NCBI GenBank assembly: GCA_947172415.1
Contig: OX359196.1
Location: 3,226,501 to 3,290,500, forward strand
Reading direction: 5' to 3'
DNA: 64,000 nucleotides
Origin: Chondrosia reniformis
Taxonomy: Eukaryota; Porifera; Demospongiae; Chondrillida; Chondrillidae
The notes under the pieces were generated by a model. It saw only the letters and a program-made list of their open reading frames with translations. It was not told the origin of the DNA and did no database searches. Shown in pieces: positions 23,828 through 35,596 of this stretch. The position numbers and the translations under genes were made by a program. Position 1 is the stretch's first letter. The number at the start of each line of letters is the position of its first letter.

Positions 23828-25157
23828 TGCTTTAGAAACAAAAGCCTTAATGGAGAACTTTGTTACTTCCTGCCTTAGTTAACTAAGGCAAGGAGTGTCT
23901 GGCTTGGACAACCCTCAGTCCGTTATGTTTTCCCTTCTTCGGGTTTTTAGCCAGAAACCTCGGCTTTGCCTCCTTCCGGCAGTAGCAGACAGGTGCACGT
24001 CGGGCCAAAGTTGACCGTCATAATAGGAGGGAGTACCTCCATACACAAAACCTAAGGCCTTTGGCCTTCATGTCACTTATCTGACCTCCCTGTCTCTTAC
24101 TACTCTTTTGATTGTCTGATTTCCTTCTCTAGTTGCATGGCTGCGATTCGTTGGTTGTTTTTCCCTCACAGCCATAGCAACAGAGTAGACCAGGCAGTTC
24201 AGGTGCCAGGCCGACCTAGGGCCTTCCTGCCACTCTTTCTCCACCCAATCATTGGCCTCCTGAAGCAGTGCCGCATGAATATGGTTGAACCGCACCGCCC
24301 CACAGGGTTTTCTATCAGAGAAATCTACAGGTTTCTTTCGGAGACAGGCATCTTTTGCTTTGCCTAAAAGTTGCATCAGATGATCATTGCCACTTGTCCT
24401 GGGACTGGGATGATAATGTGAGGGAGTTTCAACAGGGCCTGTAAACAGCTCATCATTTTGTCCAGTCCTGGCCTGAACTTGGTGTGGCTCTTCCTGTCCC
24501 TGGGCTCTCACACCTTCCTCCACAGTCTCAGTTAGGGTGGCTAAACCAGGAGAGTCAGGTTCCACAAGGTTTAGTCGCGAGAGACCTTGACTTCTTTGGA
24601 TTCTACTAACTCTTGTAGTTAGCGCTACCTTTGTGGTTTTATGGTCTGGCATTTTAGCATTCCAAGCCCGGTAAAACCGCTCGGCATACCCCTTTTCCAT
24701 GGGCTTACTTTCTCGGTAGAGCTCCATGAGGATATTATCCCTTTGAAGGTTCCAGATCACCCCTTGGATCCTTCTCCTTCTAGAGGCACCTTGCGGTGCA
24801 TCATTAACCAAATCTAAATCTCGGCTACCAGTTACTTGCAGTACTCCGTCTCCTACCAAGTTCCTTTTGGCTTGGAAGGCAAGGGTTCGACCGGTCTGAG
24901 GCAAATGTGGGTATTTGCTCAGCCATTCCCGCTCTAAACGCTTCTGATAGCCACCTCTTTTGGGTTCAGATCGCTCATAGCAATCAATTAGTGCCCTAAC
25001 CATGTCCTCGGTCTAGAGGTCTGGTTGGTTTGTCATGGGGACCGAAGAAAGGCTATTACATTCAGGTGCATCCACCTGGGAGGCACCAGTGGAATCACCT
25101 ATTCTGGTGGACCCAGGGTTTTCTTCACCACTGGTGCACCTAGGCCACAGCCTGTCT
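23828..25157 (-). mobile_element. Probable retroelement-type insertion with a 308-residue frame
   Basis: A 1.33 kb GC-richer insert. It is flanked by a 20-base direct repeat with one mismatch (AATAGTACATACACCTAGTA at 23808-23827, AATAGTATATACACCTAGTA at 25158-25177), which looks like a target-site duplication. The minus-strand frame stays open up to the 25157 edge apart from one TAG, so the 5' end is probably truncated. About 250 bases of non-coding sequence follow the stop. It has no RT or nuclease motif. It may be an internally deleted retroelement or a non-autonomous one. Confidence 0.55.
24077..25003 (-). CDS. Unrecognised basic protein from a mobile element
   Basis: 308 codons from ATG at 25003 to TAA at 24077. 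Reading further upstream in the same frame gives about 50 sensible codons broken only by a TAG just before TEDM, so the ATG is probably internal and the original protein longer. The first half is rich in Arg/Lys/Trp and has two similarly spaced segments (ALIDCYERSEPKRGGY...W, and LMELYRESKPMEKGY...W) that look like repeated helix-turn-helix or Myb/SANT-like units. The second half has an acidic linker followed by a helical region ending LNCLVYSVAMAVREK. Repeats of this kind occur in N-terminal regions of some retroelement proteins. No enzyme motif is visible; the function is not known. Confidence 0.55.
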   Translation of the reverse strand: MVRALIDCYERSEPKRGGYQKRLEREWLSKYPHLPQTGRTLAFQAKRNLVGDGVLQVTGSRDLDLVNDAPQGASRRRRIQGVIWNLQRDNILMELYRESKPMEKGYAERFYRAWNAKMPDHKTTKVALTTRVSRIQRSQGLSRLNLVEPDSPGLATLTETVEEGVRAQGQEEPHQVQARTGQNDELFTGPVETPSHYHPSPRTSGNDHLMQLLGKAKDACLRKKPVDFSDRKPCGAVRFNHIHAALLQEANDWVEKEWQEGPRSAWHLNCLVYSVAMAVREKQPTNRSHATREGNQTIKRVVRDREVR

Positions 25158-27445
25158 AATAGTATATACACCTAGTACATACAACTAGGACATACAAGTA
25201 ATATATATAACTAATACACACAACCAGTGCATACAACTAGTACATACAACTAGAAACTAGGACATGCAACTAATACACAGAAAGAGTATATAACACTCAT
25301 ACATACAACTAGTATGAACAACAAGACACTAGTACATACACCTAGTTCATAAAACTACCACATAAAACTAGTATATGCAACTAGTACACAGCTAGTACAT
25401 ACAAGTAATATATACGTACAACTAGTACATACAATTGGTACATAACTAGTACATGCAACTATTACATACAACTAATATATACAATTCGTACATACAACTA
25501 CTACATGCAACTATTACATACAACTATTAAGTGTACCTAATACTAGTACGTACAACTTGTACATAAAACTAGTACATACAATTAGTTCACACAAGTACTG
25601 CATATAACTAGTACATATAACTATTACATACACATATAACAAGTATATATAAATAGTACATACACCTAGTATATACAACTAGGACATACAAGTAATATTT
25701 GCAACTAGTACATGCAACCAGTGCACACAATTAGCAAGAAACTAGGATATGCAACTAGTACACAGCTAGTACATACAAGTAATATATATGTACAACTAGT
25801 ACATACAATTGGTACATAACTGGTACATGCAACTATTACATACAACTAGTATTTACAATTCGTACATACAACTACTACATGCAACTACTACATACAACTT
25901 TTAAGTATACCTAATACTAGTACGTACAACTTGTACATAAAACTAGTACATACACCTTGTACATACAATTTGTACATACAACTAGTACACACAAGTACTA
26001 GTTATAACCAGTAGATACAACAAGTAAATACAACTAGTACATACAACTAGACCATACAACTAGTTACTAGTGATTACAACTAGGATATACAACTAGAATA
26101 TACAACTAGTACGTTCAACTAGTACATAAAACTAGTAACGAGTACATACAAATAGTACATACAACAAGTACATACAACTACTTCATACAACTAGTACATA
26201 GAACTCTTACTTACAATTAGTACATACATCTAGTACATACAACTAGTACTTAAAACTAGTGCTACAACTAGTAAATACAACTAGTACATACAAATAGTAC
26301 ATATAACCAACACACATAACTAGTTCACACAACGAGTACATAGAACTAGTCGATACGACTAGTACCTTCAACTAGAACAGAAAATTAGTTCATAGAACTA
26401 ATACACACAACTAGTACATAGAACTAGTACATATAACTAGTACATGTATTTAGAACATACAACTAGAACTTAACACTAGTGACTAGCTCATACAACTAGT
26501 TCATACAACTAGTACATGACTAGTTGATACAACTAGTACATACAACTAGCACAAACTACTAGTACAAACCTAGTACATACAAATAGTACATAAAACTATT
26601 ACATACAAGAAGTGCCTACAACTAGTTAATATTAACAGCTATAGTACCGACAACTAGTTCATACGACTACAAGTATATAAATAGTGCATACAACTAGATA
26701 AAACAACTAACACAACCAAGTACTACATAACTTGTACATTCAACTGGTCCATAAAACTAGTTCATACAGCTAGTACGTACATTTAGTATCTACAACGAGT
26801 AAATATAACTAGTACTAGTTCATAAAACTAGTACATACAAGTAGTACATAAAACTAGAAATGAGTACATACGAGTTCATACAACTAGTACATACAACTAC
26901 TTTATACAACTAGGACATATAACTATTACTTACAACTAGTAGATACAACTATTATCTACAACTAGTACATACAACCAGACCATACAACTTGTACATACAA
27001 CTAGTAAATAGTACATACAACTAGTACATATAACTAGTACATACAAGTAGTACCTACAACTAGTTAATATTACCAGTAATAGTACCTACAACTGTTTGAT
27101 TCAACTAGTTCATACAACTAGTTATAAATAGTGCATACAACTAGTTAATACAACTAGCACGAACAACTACAACATAACTAGTACATACAACTAGTACATA
27201 CAACTGGAACATACAATTAGTACATACAACTTTTACATTAAACCTTTAAATACCACTTGTACCTACAACTAGTAAATAAACCTAGTACTAGTACATACAA
27301 CTAGTACATGTAACTAGTTCATACAAGTAGTAAATAAGACTACTACACACAACTAGTACATTCAAGTAATCCATAAAACTAGTTCAAAGAACTAGTACGT
27401 ACATTTAGTATCTTCAACGAGTAAATATAACTAGTACCGGTACAT
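25158..27445 (+). repeat. 13-bp ACTAGT satellite, block 6
   Basis: CTAGTACATACAA-type array. Its first 500 bases continue the pattern interrupted at 23827. Confidence 0.96.
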
Positions 27446-27466
27446 CATCATCATCATCATCATCAT
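27444..27466 (-). repeat. (CAT)n / (GAT)n tail of the LINE
   Basis: About seven ATC/CAT units at the 3' edge of the LINE on its coding strand. An exact 13-base repeat AGTACCGGTACAT lies at 27433-27445 and 28599-28611, a good target-site duplication because CCGG is absent from the satellite consensus. Confidence 0.8.
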
Positions 27467-28598
27467 GTAGCTCATCTCCTCAGTAGGAGGTCGTTGTTAC
27501 ATACGGTAAAAATACTTTAAATTTTCAGTTTCTATAGGAATATAGACTGTTCTGCATAATAATATATAGGCAAAATCATTAAGTGTCATCTCTCCATCTC
27601 TTTCTTGGCCTCCCTTTGGTCGTTTACCACACACCTCTTCCTCAAACACTCTTCTCGCCAACCTCTCCTGAGCCATTTCCTCAATCTTTTTCCTCCACTC
27701 CTCCTTCCTATCTGCCATTTCTAAAACTGCTTCAACCTCCAGCCTTCTTCTAATATCTTCATTTATTAATCTGTCCATTCTGGTCACACCTTCTACTCTC
27801 CTAAGGTACCTCATCTCCACAGCTCTTTGCGTTCAATAATTTCACTTCTTAATGCCCCCACCATTCTTGCTGCTGCCCCAATCCTGTTCTCAATCTCATG
27901 ATCGCATGATCCTTCCTCATTAAACATGGCCCCCAAATATTTTGCTGTCTGTACTCTTTCCACCTCAACTCCATCCACAACTATGTGACATGTGCCACGT
28001 CCCCTCTGTACTACCAGCACCTTGGTCTTCTCTCAGTTTATCTTCATCTTCCACTCTGTCATTACTTCATTGAGCACTTCAACATTTCTTTTCATGTCCT
28101 CCTCCTTTTCAGTCACTACCGCAAGGTTATCCACAAACATAAGAAATTGTACCTTACTTGCTTCCAACTGCACACCACCCTGGAAACTCACCCTCGCCTC
28201 CCTCACTATGTTGTCCAGAAATAGGTTAAAAAGCCAAGGCGACAAGGTGCACCCCTGTCTCACACCCTCTCTCTACACCAAACCAGTCTGAATTTTGCCT
28301 CTGTATCCGTACACATGCTTCACTTCTTAGGTACAGAGACTTCACTGCTTCCTTCAGCCTCCTCTTGACACCATATCTCTCTACCACCAACCATAGCAAC
28401 ATCCTATTCACTGTGTCAAAGGCTTTTTCTAGGGCTATGCATACCATGTTCATTGTTTTGTTCTTCTCAATTATCTTCTCCTCGAGTTGTCTCACTGTGA
28501 ATAACTGATCAATGCAACTTCTTTGCTTCCGGAATGCACCCTTTTCTTCTAGTACACCTTCCCTGGAACAATTAGTAGACTAATACCCCGGTAGTCAA
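27446..28598 (-). pseudogene. Dead LINE fragment: RT and C-terminal region
   Basis: Read on the minus strand, several frames in succession give one LINE reverse transcriptase. GAFRKQRSCIDQLFTVRQL is at about 28500-28550. A motif A relative, CIALEKAFDTVNR, follows at about 28400-28440. MRQGCTLSPWLFNLF lies at about 28220-28263, in another frame than the preceding part. The usual FADD box is FVDN at about 28125, so catalytic Asp is lost. KYLGAMFNEEGSC is at about 27930 and MRYLRRVEGVTRMDR at about 27780-27815. At least two frameshifts and the changed catalytic box make it inactive. It is 5' truncated and ends in a GAT-type simple tail. The clade is not assigned. Confidence 0.85.
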
Positions 28599-29999
28599 AG
28601 TACCGGTACATACAGCTAGTAAATATAACTAGTACATGCAAATAGTACATACAAATAGCACATAAAAAGTGCATAAAACTAGTTAATACAACTAGCACAT
28701 TCAATCAGCACATACAACTATTACATAAACCTGTACATACAACTTGTACCTACAACTGGTAAATAAACCTAGTACTGGTACATACAACTAGTCAATACAC
28801 CTAGTAAATATAACTAGTTAATACAACTAATAAATATAACTAGTTAATACAACTAATAAATATAACTAGTACATACAACTATATAGTACATTCAGCTAAT
28901 CCATAAATCTAGTTCATACAACTAGTACGTACATTTAGAATCTTCAACTTGTAAATATAACTAGTAATGGAACATACAACTAGTAAATTACATACAATCA
29001 GTTCCTACAACTAGTACATACAACTAGTACATACAACTAGTATTTTAGCTAGTACATACAAGTAGTATATAACTATTATATATATATAACTAGTGTATAT
29101 ACCTAGTACATACAACTAGTACATAAAACTAGTACATATGACTATTTTATACAACTAGCACATTCAACTAGTACATAAAACTAGTCCTTACAACTAGAAC
29201 ATACAACTAGTAACGAGTACATACAAGTAGTCCCTAGAACTAGTACATACAACTTTTATATGCAACTAGTACATACAACTAGTACATACAACTATTACAT
29301 AAAATTAGTACATATAATTAGTACCAACAACTAGTTATATGTACCAGTTGTATGTACTAGTTATGTACAAGTTGGATGTATTAGTTGTATGTACTTGTTG
29401 TATCTACTAGTTGTATGTACTAGAGCTGTATGTACTAGTCCATAAAACTAGTACATACAATTAGTATATACAACTATTAAATAAAACTAGTACATATAAC
29501 TAGTGCATGCACCTAGTACACACAACTAGTACATACAACTAGTACATAAGACTAATACATACAACTAGTGTATACAATTAGCACCTACAACTAGTAGATA
29601 CAACTAGTACACACAACTTAAAACTATAGCTAGTACTAGTACAACAAACATATAACTAGTACATACACATATAAGTGGTTCTTATAAATAGTACATACAC
29701 ATAGTACATACGAATAGAACATAAAAATATTACATATAACTAGAAACTAGTACATACAAGTATTTCATAGAATGAGTACATAATACTAGAACATACAACT
29801 TGTATATACAACTAATAGATAGCTACTACATACAACTCTTATATACGTACAACTAATATATACATACAACTCCCACATAACTAGTACATGTAACTAGTAC
29901 ATACAACTAGTATCTACTACAAACAACTAGTGCCTACCTAGGTCCTAGTATAACTAGTATTTGAACCCATATTTAGAACATACAACTCATACATACAAC
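28599..29999 (+). repeat. 13-bp ACTAGT satellite, block 7
   Basis: Array with an inverted patch at about 29341-29440. The last 350 bases (from about 29640) match 43111-43480 and 62490-62840. Confidence 0.96.
29341..29440 (-). repeat. Inverted patch of the satellite, second copy
   Basis: It reads TTGTATGTACTAG on the given strand and matches 6961-7060 with its flanks. Confidence 0.85.
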
Positions 30000-31053
30000 C
30001 TTTCATTTCTACGTCAGTCGATGCTTCTATTTTCCAGCTCAACTCAGCCGATTGAGTAAAAAACCCTATCATAACTTAAGAAATGATGCGTCGCCGTTAG
30101 GTGACTAAGTCTCTTGGCAACTTTCATGAAATTTGAAAATGTCAACGAAAGACACACCCCTCATTTTTGTGACACGCCCTAAAAAGAGCTCCCGTAAACA
30201 ACCACTTTGTAAGGATGTTTATGAATAATTTAGTAGCTGATACCAGCAATTAGAATATCCCAGAAAACTACGAGAACTTTTCTAGGAAAACGCCTCCTAA
30301 ATTTGAGAAAATACGTGTAACCAGATCTGTAACCAGGATTCTTTCTCAATCTCAATGTTCCCTTGTATCTCCAATGGTCGACAACAATAAAAAGAAAATT
30401 GTGAGATCTTAAAGAAGAAAGTAAACAAGCTGGCTTATTAACTAAAATTAGAACACGTATTAAAATGTGCTTAGAAATAACAGAAATGATAAACAGGAAC
30501 AGCCTCACACACGTGCAGTTACAACATAGACTATGTACGTACGTGTCATGGGAACTACCACAACAAACAAAATTGTTTACATAACAAATATGAATATACT
30601 TAACAGTTTGATACCCGACCAGAATGATGCGTAGTAAACAGAATTACAACAGAGCCATAAACGAATACTAAATGATTGCATTATTGCGTAACGCATAAGG
30701 CCATCTTGGCATTCTACACGCATCCAGACATAATACATAATAATGGATAACTATATAGATATATATCACGTCAAACAGTCGGCAACTTTATATATGTACA
30801 TAGCGAAGCATAGTTTAGGAAATCCCAGGAATGCTTTTTGCAAATGTTTGACTATATTAGAGTATGCATGAATAGCGTAACACGTATATTCATAGCCGAC
30901 ACTAATGAAATCAGACTGATCAGAGAAAATGCAAGCATGGTCCTTTTATAATCATACTTAATGAATATAATCTTCCACTGTTAATTAATTTACATGTATA
31001 TAGCGATGCAGAACTTCCAACTATCATAACTGTGACTTTACAACTTAAAATAT

Positions 31054-31362
31054 TTAGGTAGAGTTGCTTTCGTAATCCACTAGGGCTGCAAGCATGATCT
31101 TTTCTTCTTCCTCTGATAGTGGATAGGGTTCTTCACACTCATTGCTCCCCATTACCTGATTAACCTCCTCTCCTTTAGATAGAAGAAGGTCCCACTCTTA
31201 GTCATCCATGACCAATTCTCCATCTTCTAATCCTGACATTTCTTCATTCTGGCTGCACTTCAGTAGTTCTTCATCAGTTATTTCCAAATCACTTAATTCC
31301 TTTTCTGAATGTGAATGTGTTACCTTCTCCTGTTTCTCTTCCTCCATTCTATCAAGAAGCTC
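31054..31362 (-). pseudogene. Acidic protein fragment with one internal stop
   Basis: Behind an AG acceptor (ATATAG before 31362), a frame of 103 codons runs to TAA at 31054-31056, interrupted by TAA at 31198-31200. It is very acidic: ELLDRMEEEKQEK, then SDLEITDEELLKC, then after the stop LSEEEEKIMLAALVDYE. Because sensible composition continues in the same frame after the stop, this looks like one former exon with a nonsense change. The end resembles the end of the predicted exon at 32876-33010. Function unknown. Confidence 0.4.
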
Positions 31363-31638
31363 CTATATGCCTATATACCCTTATTCCCAACGTTCACAAA
31401 ACTAAAATTTAGCAAACTTAGCACTTTGATGTGATTTGGCAGATACAACCCTGTTAATCAATTAATTACCACATCACCATTTAGATATCTTCACGTATAA
31501 TTTATTTCATATTCGTAAACGTTATTGTATCAGTGAACTAATATGGACAGAGCTACAACTACTTACAATGTATAAGGAAATATGTCCTTAGTAATATACG
31601 CCTCCGATCGCAAAAGACCTGCCTAAAAAACTACTAAG

Positions 31639-31994
31639 GCAAAAAAGGGAAGAAAACCAGGCCAAAAACACTTCCAACTTTGTGCCGCTACCAAAGAAGC
31701 TGCAAAAAGCCAAAAGGAACCTGTAAATTCCTATATGTGTCCCAGGACCTTCTAAAGAACAAACCCTATAAATTATGCTGGGACTACCCGCAATGCAGGA
31801 AGGAAAATTGTCCCTTTATACATTATAACTGTGAAAATCGGGACACCTCCAACGATGAAGACCAACCGGCAATATGTGATCCACCACACTCTGAAAGATC
31901 AAGTGACCTTGAAGATGCCCTTCTACTTGAAGAGCAGAATACGAATGGTGGAGTCATGGATACTACTTCACCATCAAAAACTTCGAACAACTGA
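31639..31994 (+). CDS. Possible exon with a CCCH-type zinc finger
   Basis: After an AG at 31637-31638 the frame reads a basic stretch (KKGKKTRPK) followed by Cys clusters, and ends in TGA at 31992-31994. There is no ATG near the front, so an upstream exon would be needed. The second cluster is C-x5-C-x4-C-x3-H (CWDYPQCRKENCPFIH), the spacing of Nab2/ZC3H14-type CCCH fingers that bind RNA. The first, C-x5-C-x6-C-x3-Y, lacks the His. The remainder is acidic and low-complexity. The overlapping minus-strand frame at 31823-32029 is its shadow. Host gene or transposon origin cannot be told. Confidence 0.4.
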
Positions 31995-32875
31995 TATTCT
32001 ATATCATTATTATTATCGTAACTTAACACTTAACATTATATTATACGTACATACCTAAATTTCGTATCCACTGTGGGAGTCGTTATACTAGCTGCTTTGT
32101 ACCACGAAAGCTATCTTAAAGAATATATAGCTGTATCCTCTCTGGAAACGTAAACGATATACTTGACTACGATTGCATCCAATTAAAAGCAAACGGTAAG
32201 TTACCATTTGTGCAAGTGTGCACGAATCCCTAATTCACTGATTAAACAAGTTATATTGCAAAGTATGCGTACAAATTCACTAAAATCATGTTGTGCCAGG
32301 CCTTACAATATTAATTACATTCTACCATAGACACGAACAATTTGTACGCGTTTTTGTTCAAACAAGTGAGATTGGCCCAAGTATACTGACTACCTCTTAG
32401 CATGTAGTTAAAATCGTTTATAGGTAAGTATTTTTATACGTATACATACTGATATTAAAGTTTCCCCTTCTGCATACGAAAAGCTAGGCCTTTCCTAATC
32501 AGCAGAGAGGATACTTCAGATATACTGAACTGTGTAAAGACAAATCTTTCACATAAACTTGTGTATAGCTTGCTTTAAGCGTAATTCTTTAGAAATCACA
32601 ACTTGTACCTGTTTCTTAATTTAAATTTTAGCTAAAAGTCCATTATAGGACTGCTAACGTTGACAACAGGAAGAAGGTATAAATGTACGTATCCTTTAAA
32701 AGATTTTATGGATACCTTCAACATCCTTTAAATATATGTTAAATGTAACTTATTAATATTGCTACCACGATAACCTAATTCCCTCGAAAAGCTTCACTGG
32801 AATACCCATTGTTATTATGATGCTGACTCTTAATATTTAATATTAATATAAAAACAGAAAGTCTTGGTATAACCA

Positions 32876-33124
32876 CTATGCTTTAATTTCAAAACTTATA
32901 ATAGCCGCTTTTTCCTCGTCTTCGTGAGTCATAACTCGTAGTTCATTCCAGCCTGGATCCTCAGAATGGATAACATCCATTATTTCCTTTGTTGTCATCC
33001 CTTCGATTATCTGTATAAAAACAATTAAATTCTTAATTGAACATTTCCATAGCCCTAATTCACCAGCTTACTAGTGGTTCTAGATGATCCTTAGCTAGAT
33101 CCGCTTGCGCAATTATTCTTACAT
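32876..33124 (-). CDS. Two predicted terminal exons split by a 61-base intron
   Basis: The exon at 33072-33124 (53 bases; VRIIAQADLAKDHLEPL) ends at a GTAAGC donor. The intron 33011-33071 ends TTTTTATACAG. The exon at 32876-33010 reads IIEGMTTKEIMDVIHSEDPG through EEKAAIISFEIKA to TAG at 32876-32878. The reading phase matches across the intron, and an upstream acceptor (TTATAG) precedes the first exon. No earlier exon was found; a dispersed repeat starts about 190 bases upstream. No known family is recognised. It is supported by phase and splice signals only. Confidence 0.4.
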
Positions 33125-33309
33125 CTATAATTACAAATCATCACATATATAGAACAGTCCATGCTTTGATTACCCACAACCCTCTACATATCATCACACC
33201 CCTTATATGTGTCAAAACGTAGACGTTCCATAAGTACTTATATCATTGCACAATCGCATGATGCTACGTCAACAACACCTTATGTCGCTGCGTACATTTT
33301 ATGAATCAT

Positions 33310-33430
33310 GTGGCTGGAGCTTAGTGAGAACAGCTGTGACAAGTTGACCCTCTTCCACGAAAAGGAGCTACCAAATAAACGAGTTGTATCGAAGGTTAGA
33401 TAAAGTAATTGTATACGTCCCCGTGAAGTT
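33310..33430 (+). repeat. Dispersed repeat, copy 2
   Basis: It matches 1130-1280 in order and orientation (CAAATAAACGAGTTGTA, CGAAGGTTAGATAAAGT). It may interrupt the candidate gene on the minus strand. Confidence 0.5.
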
Positions 33431-34639
33431 TGAGAATCAATACTGCATGATACATCGTTTAAGCATAGATTATATATAGAGACTACGTAACGTAGCCTAT
33501 GGTTTAAGCGACCGTATCACTATGCTAACTGAAGCTTTTAAGCTCCGTGCTCTCTTATGTTACTGTTAGTTTTCTTCCTCATCATTGCGTGTACGCATAT
33601 TTCCAAGAGTGTACCGCATTAGGTTGGGATATATATGAATAAATTTGTATTGCCTACTCTGTACCTATTACCTTATTTGGAGCATGTTCTAAGTCTTTAA
33701 TAAGACTGTTTGTTCTATTTAAGTTTTAGAGGTACATCCAATCGCTAAGTCTACAGTTATATTTTCTTTCAATATAGTCCTTCCATCTTTAATTGTTGTG
33801 CCAAACCATATGTGAGTAGATGTACTGTATGTGTTCATTTCACATATGAGGAGATGTACTGTATGTGTTGATCTGTATCAACAAAATCTTTTGTATATTG
33901 TGTTTCATTCAAATCTTACAACTTTCTAAAGAGGCTTTTTTAAAACTATTCCTAATTTCCATACTTGAAACTACATGGCACCAATAATATTATGAAATCA
34001 ATCTATAGAATTTTCAATACTACAAACCCTACCATCTTCATCAACCTTATCCCTTAACCACTCTTAAGAATTTATTAATACCTCACCTCCTCAATTCAAA
34101 ATTCATAGCTCAAAAAAACCAAGGATATGAATTTTAAATTAAACAACAGTGGAAATTGCCTTTGAAAACCTCTAGAACACAAACAGAGCACACTTAGTCA
34201 ATTTATAAGACTATTACGTATGCTCTAAGTGTGTAAATAGGTATAAGAAAGGCAAAATAATCACTATATATACGTTTAATAATATGCTTAGAAACAAACA
34301 GTACTTATGATAGTGACTTACCCAAACAGTACATATTGCGCTAAAAACAAAATCTAAGCAAACTAACCTTTAGTTAAAAACTTTAGATTTTTAATTAAAA
34401 TAAACGTTCTCTATAATTAAAAGCAAAATATATATCTCTATCCAACATTAAAATGAAAACATAAACCATCTTCATCTATAGAATCTAGCTTCCATAACCA
34501 ATCTTGCTTCTATGATTTCTGATTCTGATTCTGGATCTTTGCTGGTTGATCATGCCGGAGTATTCTTCATTTACGATTTGACTGACATCAACTGGTGATG
34601 TAGTAACATCTAATAAAGGGTGCAAGTTACGGACAAATA

Positions 34640-35130
34640 TATATATAAAATACTAAAATTACAATCAAGTACTAGACAGTACAAGTTACAAATTTATGAG
34701 AGCCAACTGACTAAACAATATTAAAATTACAATCAAGTACTAGCTACACAGTTCCAGTTAAAAATTTAAGGAGATCCAAGTGACCCCTATAGGATAATCA
34801 GTATTTTAAATAGTACGTATAGTTGCAGACTTTCAAATCCTCAACTACTGCATAGAGAATAGTAGTTGATACAGATCATCCAATTGCAAGGTAGAACACA
34901 TGGCCTACCAATTACCTTTTCACATCTTAGTATATAGACTGAAGATGATGCATCTGCATGCCATATATCAACAAAGGTTCCAGTCTTAAAGGGGTCTTAG
35001 CTAATAACCACGTTGACAGCAGATTTGATTTGCCTTGTGAGTGAGCTAAGAATACCGACAGTTGGTTGCATGCATTCACATAATCAACAGGGTTGGAGAC
35101 CATTTTGTAACTTGTACACAAGGGACATCA
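34640..35130. mobile_element. Element A3, lacking its right arm
   Basis: The left arm and interior match 1660-2180 closely (CAATCAAGTACTAG, GATCCAAGTGACCCCTA, CAACTACTGCATAGAGA). The right inverted arm is absent; an AT-rich run follows at 35128-35155. The interior differs from A2 by a 6-base insertion that keeps the short minus-strand frame open. Confidence 0.6.
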
Positions 35131-35596
35131 ATATATATATTAATATATATATATAATACGACTTCATACGCAACTATTATAACACATTTTATACGTCGAT
35201 AGATGTAGAATATGAGTTCATATGCAACTATTGTAACACTTAATTTATACGTCAATACATCGTTTTTGCAAATGGTGGCGTTCAGGAAGCTTTAGTTAAC
35301 GACGCTTTTCTGTCGCTGTTTATAATTATTAGGACACTTAAGCGTCCTCAATCGTTAGGATTAAGAGTAATATGTCAAAGCCCAACGATGCGGCCAAGTA
35401 GTTTGAGTAAATTCGGGGGGCGACAGCCCCACGAATTTTTAAACTCCAACTACTTGTTATCCTAGGAACAGTCTTTGGTACAGATTCAGAGCCTATATGT
35501 TTGAAATCGGGAGCCATTATAACTAGGAGATAAGTCATAGAGCTTGGGGAACACTTTTATCGAGTTCGGAGGCCATTTTATCCTAGGAATGGTCTT

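Larger units (their letters stand above)
30000..35596. other. Satellite-free island of 5.6 kb
   Basis: It interrupts satellite that matches 62820 on its left and about 48540 on its right. It holds short frames with coding character on both strands (listed separately), two dispersed repeats, a tandem repeat of about 53 bases at 35160-35260, and a direct repeat containing CCTAGGAA and GTCTTTGGTA near 35460 and 35580. About 30413-31053, 31995-32875 and 33431-34639 show no gene. It could be a host gene remnant, a large decayed transposon, or both. A plus-strand frame at 30215-30412 (one TAG at codon 13; NIPENYENFSRK...) is a weak further candidate. Confidence 0.5.

Noticed and set aside
30230-30508. 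92-codon minus frame, hydrophobic
   Set aside because: It opens with a non-ATG codon, lacks family likeness, and the opposite strand has a competing frame; neither is secure.
34430-34640. Minus-strand stretch giving SKDPESESEIIEARL and similar
   Set aside because: Coding-like composition but several frames compete, with no good acceptor or donor; too weak to list as an exon.
35338-35538. 66-codon minus frame at the end of the island
   Set aside because: It overlaps repeated CCTAGGAA...GTCTTTGGTA segments and looks like chance.
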